From: Iris pallida
Taxonomy: Eukaryota; Streptophyta; Magnoliopsida; Asparagales; Iridaceae
NCBI GenBank assembly: GCA_029216955.1
Contig: JANAVB010015600.1
Span: forward strand, 36,444,497-36,508,496
Direction: 5' to 3'
Length of the DNA stretch: 64,000 nucleotides
Below, piece by piece: positions 12,965 through 24,790 of this stretch. Numbering within the stretch: the stretch's first letter is position 1; every line of letters begins with the position of its first letter. Both the position numbers and the translations under genes were made by a program. The notes below the pieces were generated by a model. It did not search any database and was not told the origin of the DNA. It saw nothing but the letters and a program-made list of their open reading frames with translations.

Positions 12965-13263
12965 ATGGCTGCCGAGGAGGTAGTGCTTCCTACTGCTGCT
13001 GAGGAGGTAGTACTTCCTGCTGCTGCTGAAGCAGTAGTGGTACCTAAAGTAGAGATGAAGGTCAAGGAAGAACTTCCTCCTACTATTAAGGATGAAGTGA
13101 TTCCTAAGCTGAGATAGCTGTGAAGGAGGAGGTGGCACCAGAGGGCAGTTGCACCAGGAGTTCCAGTCATCCATCTCCTCTGGATATTAATCTTGCTGGC
13201 GTGGATCCTACTTATGTGCGGTGGCTGAGGGAGTTCAATCTGCCCCAGCATAGACGATGGTAG
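12965..13263 (+). pseudogene. Small acidic CACTA-associated ORF, frameshifted
   Basis: Read from the ATG at 12965, this gives a Glu/Val/Ala-rich repeat (AAEEVVLP twice, then VPKVEMKVKEELPP). One frame ends at a TAG near 13116. The reading continues in another frame (AVKEEVAPEG... VDPTYVRWLREFNLPQ) to TAG at 13261. It lies between the TNP2 pseudogene and the gypsy insertion, and the PTTA gene resumes beyond the gypsy at 46193, so it may be an early exon of the second CACTA gene. I do not recognise the protein. Frames on the opposite strand are shadows of the same repeat. Confidence 0.4.
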
Positions 13264-13403
13264 ATATATATGATATGACTTTTGACCGAATTTATTTTCA
13301 GTAGACTTATTTCTAGGTTAGACTTGGATGTTTTTACAACTCTTGATGTTTTTTATTTTCTAAACATGGTTATTATCTAGACTTGGATATTTTTGGATGC
13401 TAT

Positions 13404-13408
13404 TATCT
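13404..13408. repeat. Target-site duplication TATCT, left copy (gypsy)
   Basis: TATCT immediately precedes the LTR start at 13409. The same five bases follow the other LTR at 46003-46007. Five bases is the usual duplication for LTR retrotransposons. Confidence 0.9.
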
Positions 13409-14897
13409 TGTCACGACCCGTACCCAGTGTAAGGGCATGAGACGTGGGTACGTCCAGCCTACGCCGCAGTGTCGGCGGTAGAACGCTGTCCTGGGTCCAA
13501 CATCTAACACAATCTAGGAAATACTTCGAATGGAGAATAATATATAAATGGTACTACTCAATCACAATAACTAAGATAGAATGGAAGAAAGATAATCACA
13601 GCAGAGAGTTATAATATAAATATAAATCTCGGTGTAAAACCACACCATAACAAGTCTTAATACAACCACAAAGTCTCATTACTAAATGATAACATAAGTC
13701 TAATCTAATCTCAAGGCAAGTCCTCAGCGACTACTAGATCCTGCTGAGGGTCCAGGTCACCTGTGTCAACTAGGCCTGCTCCATAGTAAGTGTCGCAGCA
13801 ATCCTCATCATCTGTAATATTTTAACAGGTCCAGTCCGGACTGGAACGAATACGTATCTCTCACATAGTTCATAACATGATAGAAAATATGAAACAAGCT
13901 ATAAAATAATATACATGAACTGTTGATAAGGAAATAAGACTGTAAAAGAGATAACATGATATATAGAAATAAATATACAGGATATAATAAGAGAACTGAA
14001 CTAACTACGTGATGTAGAGCACAATCTGGTTATGTAAACTGGCTTAGGTTATACATGACTTAAATCTACTTTGGAGTTGTACATAAAAAGGGTGTAGATC
14101 ACATAACCAAATAAATACTCCTCCTGCCCCTATCAGTACACAAGGATCTGTCCAGGTTATGTTATTGCACATAAAAGTAGTGCGTCACATGGATGGCTAG
14201 TCCACATGCACACTGGGTTATACATGAAGGCTCACATGATCATGAGTGTACATGAATGTCACATGAGTATATATGAATAAGTACGAATACAATGAGTAGA
14301 CAATGCACATGATAAAGTACATGAGCACAATATACCCGATGTATCCGAGGGAATAACATCGCATCAAGAGATCCATATAGTACTAATCTGTAATATGTCG
14401 TGACAGCAACAAGTAAACTAGTCTATAACAAGTAAATATGTCCAAGCAAGAATAAAACGGTCAGAGAATGTACTCGTCTAACAATCTGAGCTGCTGATGA
14501 GTATGTGTAATTGTACTGGAGTGATGTAAATCTATTTAAAACAACCACAAGTCACAACAAGGTCTAATATAACATAAGGAATGCCTACAATGCACTTCTA
14601 CATGATTCTAGGTCCTTCTAGGTCAAAGTCAACTCTGGTCAAACCTGGTCAACTCAAGGTCAACTAGTCCATTTACTAATTTTTAGGTCACACACAAGTT
14701 TCTAGGTCATTCTAAGTTCGTTTGAGTTGAATTGGATCAAGTTTGACCCAAAGTTGACTTTAGTCAACTTGGTCAACTTGTCGGTCAACTCGACTAAACT
14801 AAGGTCTTTGGGTCGATCCTAATCTGTCCCAATACTCCAATGGTTACAAACACTAACATACAAACACACATAAACTATCTTCTATCAACCAAAAGCA

Positions 14898-15021
<124 letters not shown>

Positions 15022-15292
15022 GAATGGTGGTGTGAAAAATACGGGCTGTTGTTAGACTCCAGAATTCTGGAATCAAACAGCCCCAAATCAATTTCTACTC
15101 AAAACTATATTACACAAGTATTTACATATATAAACTTACATATATATAGGCTATGCATAGGTATATATATTATATATACATGTATAGGGATGCACTTGTG
15201 AGAAACGGATCGACCTCTCAATCCGAAGAGACTCAAGAATATGGAAAAACTGAACCTCGTTCCAAAATAGCGCATATAAGCATATATAACTA

Positions 15293-15296
<4 letters not shown>

Positions 15297-15382
<86 letters not shown>

Positions 15383-15404
15383 TAAATAAATAAATATATA
15401 TATA
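15297..15404. repeat. (TA)n and (AAAT)n microsatellite
   Basis: TA dinucleotides to 15372, then ATAAATAAATA repeats and a short TA run. The matching site in the other LTR (about 44159-44260) has a shorter TA run with different unique flanks, so the two LTRs have diverged here by repeat slippage or replacement. Confidence 0.85.
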
Positions 15405-17149
15405 TAGGTAAAAATTCTGCAGATCACTTCTCGCGAGTTCTAAATATCATATATGAACTGACAAAATAGAAAATACAGATTAAAACTCAAAGAATCGAAA
15501 AACACATTTCTATCCAAAACTTTGAACCCGAAAAAACTCCATTTCAACAATACGACCCAAAATGCAAAATACACCAAATCAACCCGCAAAACTAGGCATA
15601 CACGTTGGTCTCAACCCACGTGATGTGCTCGGGTACTTTCGGGTTTGAAATCGTGTCCGTGCTGTGTATATAGATTGCGTATCGAAAAAACCCATACCGC
15701 GTGTCAATGTGCACGTATGCGTGCGTTCTCGCTCGATTGAGTGCCGCACACACAACGGGAATCCCCATGCTCATGCACGTATCTAGGGGGGTCCCGGGGT
15801 AGGTCTAGGACACGACAACACAGCGGCACATTGCACCGAGGCGACGCACGCAGCCCCGCACCACGTGCGGCCTGCTACGCGCGTGCCCTCGTGCGCGCGG
15901 TTCGGTCCTCGTGGATTGCTCGTCAGGCCTCGCCACGACTTGGGGTTGATCCCCTGGGTATTCTAGGTATAGGTCTATGCGTCCCAGGTCCTGGAACGGG
16001 TCCTCGTCGCGTCGACAGCGCATACGATGTCCGTTTCAGCGACAAATTTCAGCACAGCACACTGTACGGGCTGAACAATGCACGCCGGATTTCTCCACGC
16101 TCGTTCAACGAAAAGTCGTAAAATTTTTGGAGCATATGGGCAAAGGTTGTCCCCACATGCTCAAGGAATTTTAGGCAAAAATATCATCTGTGTATCGAGA
16201 TACAACACGCTGACGGCAGGGCATGCACGGCCTCGTGCACGGGATCGGTGTACGTCCGTCCGATGCCCAAAACGACGCTAAAAACTCGTCGATTTCCGAT
16301 CCGTCTTCGTGAAAGTCTCTAGAAATAATATTATCTATAAGTTCGTGAAGACATAATCGAAAAACAGTAACTTTGATTTTTAGCGGCATTTCGTCGAACA
16401 CGTGTCTTGACGGGTCGACACATGTCCGATACCGCTATCAAACGAACTCAAAACTTAACCAAAATTTATGGACAAGTCTAGGGTACCTATATGGATGCAA
16501 AAATGAAAGAAAATTCAGAATAACTATGGTAGAAAAGGGTTTACCTATTGAGTATCGAGATCCCGATAAACGAAACTCCTCGAACGCCGTGTCGGTCGAT
16601 TCCCCTTAAGCAAATGCCTCTGCCTCCTCGTTAGTAATACTCTAACAAATCCTCCTCTTCTAGACGAGTGCAACGGAGTCCGCTTGGGGAGAAACGGACT
16701 CCAGATGAAGAATCTAGAATTTTGGAGGAGGAGAACTTTTTAGGGTTTCACTTGTGGAGGCTATGCTTCACAAATGAATGAGAGAGGGGGAGGGTACTAC
16801 TATGGCCGGCCATTCATAGGGGTTTAGGGTTAGGTTAGATGCATAGGCTTGGGCTCCCTAGGTTGCTAGTAAAGCCCAAGTCAAAAAGGCTTTAAAAGGC
16901 TATTAGAAAAAATGGCTAAAAAAATCAATTAATCACTCTAAAATTAACTAATAAAATCTAAATTAATTCTAATGATAATAAATCTAATTCTAATATAGCA
17001 TTAAGGTTCTAGGTCATGGTTGGCTAAGTTAAACCCATCAAAACTACTCAGACAGCAAACCAAACCACATATCATCACATGAATTCAATAATAAATAAAA
17101 TAATCTAAAATTACAAAAATACCCTTGAAATGAAAAAGTGGATGTGACA

Positions 17150-17163
17150 AGTCTACCCCCTTA
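17150..17163 (-). other. Polypurine tract of the gypsy element
   Basis: On the minus strand AAGGGGGTAGACT directly precedes the 3' LTR start TGTCACATCC. It would prime plus-strand DNA synthesis. The bases beyond it (ATTTCGTCCTC on the plus strand) are shared with the LARD element at about 6910. Confidence 0.8.
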
Positions 17164-17227
17164 AAATAATTTCGTCCTCGAAATTAAAGACAAAACTGAA
17201 TAGACAAGGAGGATAGAAAGTCATACC

Positions 17228-18660
17228 TTAAGACTGGAAAAGATAAGGGTATTGCTCGCGCATCTCATCCTTCCTCTCCCAGGTAGACTCACCTGGAGAG
17301 TGATGCCTCCATGCTACGTGAACCAAGGATATCGTCTGGTTCCTTAGCACCTTCTCTCGTCGGTCCAGAATCTCCACATACTGCTCTGGATAACTGAGAG
17401 TAGGGCCCACCTCAATCTCGGAGTGATCCAATACATGGCTGGGATCTGCCACGTACCGTCTCAGCTGTGACACGTGAAATACGTTATGGAATCCCTCTAA
17501 TATAGGGGGCAAGTCCAGCCTGTATGACACGTCACCGACTCTTCCGCTGACAACGAAAGGTCTGATGAAACGCGGACTAAGCTTTCCACCTCTACCAAAG
17601 CGAATAGTGCCACGTGTCGGCGATATCCTTAAGAATACCAGATCACCAATCTAGCACAAACAGGGTCTCATCTTAACTATAACAATCACATGATCAATAA
17701 AAATCATAAACAAATAAGATTCTAATTCCTAAGTCTAAGCTATACCTCAAACTGCAAAGGTCTTCGGTGGATGTCGGCCCAATGCCCCTGTCTGCGCCAC
17801 GCGAAGTCGATCTCTGATGAGCTTCACCTTCTCGGCTGCGTCAACAACCATCTCAGGTTCCAATAAAGCTCGCTCTCCAACGTCATCCCAAGATAAGGGT
17901 GTACGACATCTCCGCCCGTACAGTGCCTCGAATGGTGACATCCCAATGCTGGCCTTAAAACTGTTGTTATATATAAACTCCACTAAGTACAGGTGATCCT
18001 CCCAGGATCCTCCAAAATCTATAACACAAGTCCGCAACATGTCCTCGAGAGTCTGAATAGTCCTCTCTGACTGTCCGTCCGTCTAAGGGTGGTATGCAGT
18101 ACTAAATTTGAGCTGAGTGCCCAAACTAGTCTGTAAACTCTGCCAGAAATGGAAAGTAAAGCGACTATCCCGATCCGAAACAATGCTCATCGGAACTCCA
18201 TCTATCCTGACAATCTGCCGTATATACATTTCCGCTAGCTTCTCAGTAGACGTCCCCACTTTAAATGGCAAAAAGTGGGCCGATTTGGTCAACCTGTCCA
18301 CGATGACCCAAATCGCGTCTTTCTCTCCTGGTGAACGCGACAATACAGAAACAAAATCCAACGTGATGTGCTCCCACTTCTACTCCGGAATAGACAATGG
18401 CTGCAACAGTCCTCCTGGCCTCTACCTCTCTGTCTTAACCTGCTGACAGACTAGACACCTGGCTACGAAGCATGCTACTTCCCGCTTCATCCCATACCCC
18501 ATACGTGCTCTTTCAAATCTCTATACATCATGTTGGCACCTGGATGCATAGAGTACTGAGAACGATGGGCCTTCTACATGACCTGCTCCCGAAGCTCTCC
18601 GCTAGGCACACACAGTCTGGAACCGTGCCTCAATGTGCCGTCCTCTGCAATGACGAACTC
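17228..18660 (-). pseudogene. Gypsy integrase with chromo-like C-terminus, broken
   Basis: Integrase inserts the element's DNA into the genome. Reading the minus strand, the zinc-binding region is at about 18650-18430 (YSMHPGANMMYRDLK; CLVCQQ), with a frameshift and a TAG. The catalytic core follows: first Asp in [12 protein letters not shown], second in IVSDRDSRF, and Glu in [14 protein letters not shown], so the D,D,E residues are all present. A TAG at 18083-18085 replaces the usual Gln of YHPQTDGQ. After LRVAQ a one-base shift occurs, then [11 protein letters not shown] up to an intron-like break at 17745. The reading resumes at 17650 with IGDLVFLRISPTRG and GKLSPRFI (GPY/F-type region), then FHVSQLRRYV and the chromo-like tail ending PYLF at 17231. 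Confidence 0.88.
17651..17745 (-). other. 95-nt GT-AG intron-like insertion within integrase
   Basis: On the minus strand the coding sequence reads RRPLQFE, then GTATAG...TGCTAG, then IGDLVFL. Removing 17651-17745 restores the family sequence RRPL-F--GD-VFL in frame without a missing or extra residue. The removed piece is AT-rich, 95 nt long, begins GT and ends AG, and has stops in frame, all typical of a plant spliceosomal intron. It could instead be a random insertion that happens to have these ends. Confidence 0.65.
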
Positions 18661-18869
18661 CTCATCCACCAATCCTGCTTGAACCTGCTCTCGAATACAC
18701 CGCAGAGTAATATCGTCGAACTGAGCTAACTTGATCCTCTCCATCAAGTCTGACTGAATCTGAAGGTCCTACATCTGCATCTGAACTCCTGGCACGATCA
18801 CCTATATTCCCAAGCTCTCCAAATCTGCTAATAAGTGACGATCCATCGTCAAACACATAGCTACCAGAT

Positions 18870-20094
18870 ACCTACTCAAGGCGTCGGAAACTACGTTGAA
18901 CTTCTCTGGATGGTACTGCAATAAAATGTCGAAGTCCTTCATCAACTCTAACTATCTGCGCTGTCTCATATTGAGCTCTTTCTGTGTAAACACATACTTC
19001 AAGCTCTTGTGGTCTGTGAAGATCTCCATATGCTCTTCGTATAGATAGTGCTTCCACAGCTTTAGAGCAAAGATAACTGCCGCCAACTCTAAATCATGGG
19101 TAGGGTAGTTCTTCTTATGCGGACGTAACTGCCTGGATGCATAGGCAATCGCCTTCCCATGCTGCTGTAAGACACAACCCAAACCCTTTCCCGAGGCGTC
19201 ACTGTAGATAGTGAACCCGCCTGATCCTGATGGCAATGTCAAAATCGGGGCTGTCGTCAGTCGCTTCTTCAACACATCAAAAGAAATCTGATACTCCTCT
19301 GACCAGACAAACTCTGCGTCCTTTCGGGTCAGCCTAGTCAATGGGTCTGTAATCCGGGAGAAATTCTGAATAAACCTCCTGTAGTATCCTGCCAATCCAA
19401 GAAAGCTCCTGATCTCTGTAACTGAACTTGGTGCTGTCAATGCCTTGACTGCTCTGATCTTCTTTGGATCGACTAAGATCCCATCTCCGGTCACAACATG
19501 ACCTAGGAAATCAACTCGATCCAAGAAGAACTCACACTTCGAGAGCTTGCCGTAAAGCTGCTCCATCCTGAGAGTCTCCAGAACCACTCTCAAATGCTCC
19601 TCACGCTCCTCTGGGGTCTTCGAATATACCAAGATGTCATCGATGAACACCACTACGAACTTATCGAAGTACTGGTGGAACACCTTGTTCATCAAGTTCA
19701 TGAATACCGCCGGGGCGTTAGTTAACCCAAACGACATTACCATGAACTCAAACTGGCCATACCGAGTCCTGAAAGCTGTCTTCGGAATATCCTCCTTCTT
19801 CACCTTCACCTGATGATAACCTGACCTCAGATCAATTTTTGAGAATACCTTCGCTCCGCTCAACTGATCGAACAGGTCATCGATCCTCGGCAGCGGTTAC
19901 TTGTTCTTGATCGTGAGGCTTTTGAGTGCCCTGTAGTCGATACACATCCGTACCGACCCATCCTTCTTTGGTACAAAGAGTACTGGTGCACCGCACGGTG
20001 AAGAACTCGATCGGATGAAGCCCTTGACCTACAACTCATCCACCTGCTTCTTCAACTCCACAAGCTCACGGTTGTTCACTCTATAGACATGCTA
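18870..20094 (-). pseudogene. Gypsy reverse transcriptase and RNase H, broken
   Basis: RT copies the element RNA into DNA and RNase H removes the RNA. The RT N-terminal part (about 20090-19864) has TAG at 20092, TAG at 20029 and TAA at 19897 (where the family has Tyr in [12 protein letters not shown]). The open part, 19863-18952, holds [27 protein letters not shown] and the catalytic FIDDILVYS, then the connection domain and RNase H with [13 protein letters not shown], the Glu in DLELAAV and the Asp in FTDHKSL. It ends at TAG 18952-18954, where the family has Trp (RQRRWLEL). Beyond, decayed coding continues (DFDILLQYHPEKFNVVS) to about 18870. Confidence 0.92.
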
Positions 20095-20640
20095 AGATAT
20101 CGGCTCTGCGTCGGGTATCAAGTCTATAGATAACTCCACATCCCTGTCCGGGGGCAACCCTGGAAACTCCTCCGGAAACACATCCATAAACTCAGCTATC
20201 AGTAGATGTGGCACGCTCTGCTCCTCTGCTGAAACTCTGTAGAAAACTTTGCTGCTCTGCTCTGACTCCCGCCTGGTGAACTCGAACTCTGGCTCTCCTG
20301 GCATGCTGAAAAGAACTCTACCACCACAAAAATCTATACTGGCATGGTGCCTGCTCAGCCAATCCATACCGAGTACAATATCGTAGTTCGGTAATGGCAT
20401 TACGAGCAGACTCACATCTAATTCTCGGCCTCCCAAAACTACTCTCCAATCCTTACAAATATCACGGGCGAGGATAATGCCACCCCCAGTCGTGATCTTA
20501 CAAGTCCTAGGCAATGGTTCAGAAGAAAGCTAGTGTCTAATGGCAAATGATACAGACACAAAGCTATGGCAAGCACCCGAATCAAATAATGCGAATACGG
20601 GAAAATAGTCGATAAGAACATAACCTGCTATAAGATCTCC
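20095..20640 (-). pseudogene. Gypsy aspartic protease, broken
   Basis: The retroviral-type protease cleaves the polyprotein. On the minus strand the active-site triad reads ALFDSGACHSFVS near 20590. After a TAG at 20530-20532 the frame continues with TCKITTGGGI, the core VSLLVMPLPNYDIVLGMDWLSRHHASIDF (about 20440-20330), and a linker to RT with FPGLPPDRDVE. The DSG motif is intact and the length fits a plant gypsy protease. The TAG and the one at 20092 would stop translation. Confidence 0.88.
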
Positions 20641-20656
20641 TACTGGCTCGGACTCC

Positions 20657-21945
20657 TCAGCTGCTATGGCGAAAGCTTGCCCCTGTTGACCTCCTCTGGC
20701 CTGCTGCTGGTGCTGAATGAACTTCTGCTGTTGGGTCGGCAGTGGTCCTTTCTACTGCACTACTGGGGCCTTGGCTCTTGTCCCCTGAGCTGTACGTCCT
20801 GCAGCGATGGGACAATCCCTCAACTAGTGGTCTACTGTACCACAAAGTAGGCACTTGTCGAGCCTCTTCCTGCGCTCATCCCATACATGCCCCGACTTCT
20901 TACAGAAGGTACAACTAATGGTCTGCTGCTGACTCGGTGCCTGCTGAAACTGCCTCTACTGAAATGGCTTCTGCTGATGCTGCTGATAGTGAGGCCTCTT
21001 GGCTGGGCCCCCACTTCCATCGGCTCCGTGTGAATCTTGACCTCTCTTCGTCTTCAGTTCCAGATCATCCTCCGCTGCAATAGTTCCTACCAAAATCTTC
21101 TCGAATGTAGCATTCCTGTTGCTCTTAGTTAAGGACTTGACTTCCTTAACCAAGTCCTTTCTGAACCTCCTAGCCTTCGCTGTCTTGCTAAGGCCCTCCA
21201 CAAATCTCTCCAGGCGGCAGAACTCTTTGGCGTACTCCTCTACTATCTGGTTCCCATGAACCAAGTTCTCAAACTGCGTCTCCAACGTGCCAAGTACGGT
21301 GTCGGAGAAGAACTTCTCCTTGAAAAGCTTCTTAAAAGCCTTCCAAGTTTGCCCTATAGTACCAACCCTGGGGTCGGTCTGGTACCAAGTGCGGGCAAGG
21401 TCCTGTATCTGACTGCCCGCTGCTTCCACCTGGAGTCTAGCTGGTATCTTTGCGCGACGGAAGATCTCCTCTATATGCTCGATCCAGTCGTCGGCATATA
21501 GGATACCCTCGGTACCCTTGAAGTCTTGCGGCCTCATCTTCTAGAAATCCTGAATACTTGGAGTCCTCGGCTGGTATGGCTGGATCTGCCCTTCTTGGGG
21601 TTGGGCAGCCACCTTTTCTACTGCCACCATCGCTAACTGATGGGCATTGTCAATGCCATGCCTCATGTCCTCTTTCTGGCGTTGCTGTGTCTCCATCATC
21701 TGCTGCATGAAGGCAAAGAACTGTGCAACATCAACTGTCCCCTGGGGCGGTGGTGGTAGCATCCCCTGAACTCCTGGGGTAATCTACGGAACCGGTGGAG
21801 GAGCACCCCCAAAAGTTGCAAATGGGCCCACCTGAGCTGGAACGAGAGGTACTGTGGTCCCTGGGTCCTGCTGAGTCGGATGAGAAGTGGCAGACCTCTC
21901 AGTGGTATCCCTAAGACCAGAGCACTGCGATCGTGTCTCCACCAT
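20657..21945 (-). pseudogene. Gypsy gag polyprotein, broken
   Basis: Gag forms the virus-like particle and packages the RNA. The likely start is the ATG at 21943-21945 (MVETRSQCSGLRDTTE), followed by a Pro/Gln-rich stretch. The conserved retrotransposon gag domain lies in the open frame 21537-20956 (LYADDWIEHIEEIFRR; ARTWYQ; WKAFKKLFKEKFF; VEEYAKEFCRLERFV). A nucleic-acid-binding zinc knuckle follows near 20870-20800: CTFCKKSGH, then CLLCGTVDH, TAG, LRDC, where the family has Gln. Stops are TAG at 21784, 21541 and 20824; frameshifts lie between 20850 and 20620. Confidence 0.9.
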
Positions 21946-22163
21946 CCTGAAGACAGATCAAACAAGGAATCAATTATTGAAAAAGAAGCAAAATCATCAA
22001 AGGAGGACAGTTGTTTTCAAAAGGAGACAATTAACAGCAAGAATTAGATAAGAGTTTTCCTAATGTGATTGAGTACCTTAACTTATATCCTATATCCTAC
22101 TACAGGCTGTAATGATACTCTAGTTCGAGTACCACTACAAAATCACACTAGTTATGATTGGAG

Positions 22164-22181
22164 GACCTGCATGGGCCACCA
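22164..22181 (-). other. Primer-binding site matching tRNA-Ile 3' end (gypsy)
   Basis: The plus strand reads GACCTGCATGGGCCACCA, 18 bases ending in CCA, and the LTR starts 9 bases later at 22191. It is the sense 3' end of what I recall as plant tRNA-Ile(AAU). It is not a tRNA gene: no 5' half is present. Most plant gypsy elements prime with initiator tRNA-Met, so this choice is uncommon. Confidence 0.75.
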
Positions 22182-22190
22182 CTAAAAATG

Positions 22191-23673
22191 TGTCACGATT
22201 CGCACCCAGTGTAAGGGCACGAGACGTGGGTACGTCCAGCATACGCCGCAGTGTCGGCGGTAGAACGCTGTCCTGGGTCCAACATCTAACACAATCTAGA
22301 AAATACTCCGAATGGAGAATAATATACAAATGATACTACTCAATCACAATAACTAAGATAGAATGGAAGAAAGATAATCATAGCAGAGAGTTATAATATA
22401 AATATAAATTTTGGTGTAAAACTACACCACAACAAGTCTCAATACAACTATAAAGTCTCATAACTAAATGATAATATAAGTCTAATCTAATCTCAAGGCA
22501 AGTCCTCAGCGACTACTAGATCCTGCTGAGGGTCCAGGTCACCTGTGTCAACCAGGCCTGCTCTATAGTAAGTGTCGCGGCAATCCTCATCATCTGTAAT
22601 ATTTCAATAGGTCCAGTCAGGACAAGAACGAATACGTATCTCTCACACAGTTCATAACATGATAGGAAATATGAAACAAGCTATATAATAATATACATGA
22701 ACTGCTGATAAGGAAATGAGACTGTAAAAGAGAGAACATGATATATGGAAATAAATATACAGGATATAACAAGAGAACTGAACTAACTACGTGATGTAGA
22801 GCACAATCTGGTTATGTAAACTGGCTTAGGTTATACATGACTTAAATCTACTTTGGAGTTGCACATAAAAAGGGTGTAGATCACATAACCAAATAAATAC
22901 TCCCCATGCCCCAATCAGTACACAAGGATCTGTCCAGGTTATGTTATTGCACATGAAAGTAGTGCGTCACATGGATAGCTAGTCCATATGCACACTGGGT
23001 TATACATGAAGGCTCACATGATCATGAGTGTACATGAATGTCACATGAGTATACATGAATAAGTACGAATACAATGAATAGACGATGCACATGATAAAGT
23101 ACATGAGCACAATATATTCGATGTATCCGAGGGGATAACATCGCATGAAGAGATCCATATAGTACTAATCCGTGATATATCGTGACAACAACAAGTAAAC
23201 TAGTCTATAACAAGTAAATATGTCCAAGCAAGAATGAAACGGTCAGAGAATGTACTCGCCTGACAATCTGAGCTGCTGATGAGGATGTGTAACTGTACTG
23301 GAGTGATGTAAACCTATTTAAAATAACCACAAGTCACAACAAGGTCTAATATAACATAAGGAATGCCTACAATGCACTTCTACATGATTCTAGGTCCTTC
23401 TAGGTCAAAGTCAACCCTTGGTCAACTCTGGTCAAACCTGGTCAACTCAAGGTCAACTAGTCCGTTTACTAATTTTTAGGTCACACACAAGTTTCTAGGT
23501 CATTCTAAGTTCGTTTGAGTTGAATTGGATCAAGTTTGACCCAAAGTTGACTTTTGTCAACTTGTCGGTCAACTCGACTAAACTAAGGTCTTTGGGTCGA
23601 TCCTAATCTGTCCCAATACTCCAATGGTTACAAACACTAACATACAAACACACATAAACTATATTCTATCAAC

Positions 23674-23678
<5 letters not shown>
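22191..23678 (-). repeat. 5' LTR of the gypsy element, piece 1
   Basis: Begins TGTCACGATTCG and follows 13409-14897 of the other LTR with frequent single-base differences and a short duplication of the GTCAACCTTGG type near 23410. It ends in a (TA)n tract (23679-23740), where a large GC-rich insertion begins. The remaining pieces of this LTR are at 34985-35099 and 43986-46002. Confidence 0.88.

Positions 23679-23740
<62 letters not shown>
23679..23740. repeat. (TA)n microsatellite at the insertion point
   Basis: About 62 bases of TA. It corresponds to the TA tract at 14898 in the intact LTR and forms the left edge of foreign GC-rich DNA. Confidence 0.9.
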
Positions 23741-23743
<3 letters not shown>

Positions 23744-24432
23744 TCCTTCGGTGGAGCGCGGCCCCCCCTGCTCCCTCCCCCGAGGTCGAGCCCCTGGCGC
23801 CGGCTCCCTCCCCCCTCGACAAGGTCGAGCCCCCACTTCCTCCTCCGGCTCCTCACCCCAGTCGGCCGGCGACGCTTCGTCTCCGGTAGAGTGCAGCCCC
23901 CCTTCGCTCCCTCCGCCGAGGTCGAGCCCCCTCCTCCGGCTCCCTCCCTCGAGGTCGAGCCCCCACCACCGAGGTCGAGCCCCCCTCCCCTTGCTCCTTC
24001 GGTGGAGCGCAGCCCCCCTCCGCTCCCTCTGCCGAGGTCGAGCCCCCTCCACCGGCTCCCTCCGGCCCCCTCCGTCGAGGTCGAGCCCACCCCACCGGGG
24101 TCGAGCCCCCCTCCTCCTGCTCCTTCGGTGGAGCGCGGCCCCCCCTACTCCCTCCCCCTCCACCGGCTCCCCCTTCACTCGCCCCAGCGCGCTCAGCCCG
24201 TCCTCCCTCGTCGGAGCCCGGAGGTCGAGTCCCCCCTCTCCGACCGTCCCACCATCCTCCGGGCGGGCGCTCCCCGCCGGAGCCCTCTCGGGCCGCGCGC
24301 CTCTTGAGCCGTCCTCCCTCCCTTCCGTCTGTGCTTCCCCCTCCGGACCGCTCGTCGGAGCCGGCTCCGCCGGAGCTTCCGCCCACGCTCGCCGCGTCGG
24401 AGGGGGGGACGAGGCTCCTCGAGCCGCGCGCC
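23741..24432. repeat. GC-rich tandem-repeat segment, left part
   Basis: Very GC-rich DNA built from variants of GAGGTCGAGCCCCC and CTCCTTCGGTGGAGCGC. It contrasts sharply with the AT-rich LTR. Long open frames exist on both strands in several registers (up to about 240 aa, Pro/Ser/Arg-rich), as expected for GC-rich repeats that lack stop codons; I do not call a gene. The segment continues at 33931 after CACTA-1. Its origin is unknown. Confidence 0.7.
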
Positions 24433-24790
24433 CACTACACCAAAAAAGGCATTTAGGAACAGTTTTTATATGTTCCTAATATTTTTAGGAACATATCATA
24501 ACCGTTCCTAAAAGTGGCGTTGCAATATTTGGAACGGTTATAAAAGGTTCCTAAATTTAGTTTGGAACGGATATCAAGCGTTCCTAAAATTAGATTTTGG
24601 AACATATATAACGTGTTCCTAAATTATTTCTGGAACACCCTTGAAACGTTTCTAAATATCACTTTGAAACACTTTAAACTTGTTCCTAAATGTCATTGGC
24701 AACACTTTTGCATTGTTCATGTAGTTAACTTTGAAACACTTTATTAATGTTCCTATGTTTTCTTTTCTAATTCCAATTTCACATTTAAGT
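24433..24790. repeat. CACTA-1 left terminal and subterminal repeats
   Basis: The CACTACACC terminus is followed by about a dozen copies, direct and inverted, of TGTTCCTAAA and GGAACGG within 350 bases. In CACTA elements such motifs bind the accessory transposase protein. Confidence 0.8.

Noticed and set aside
15741..16281. Arg-rich frames in the GC-rich part of the gypsy LTR (also 44555-45135)
   Set aside because: Present in several overlapping registers in both LTRs, none with a domain; explained by local GC content.
22164..22181. tRNA gene
   Set aside because: Only the 3' 17-18 bases of a tRNA with CCA are present, beside LTR starts here and at 3649; CCA is not gene-encoded in plants. These are primer-binding sites.
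23624..24479. Long GC-rich open frames on both strands (about 140-240 aa)
   Set aside because: They overlap in many registers of a GC-rich tandem repeat that lacks stops; no domain is visible and they are cut by a transposon end.
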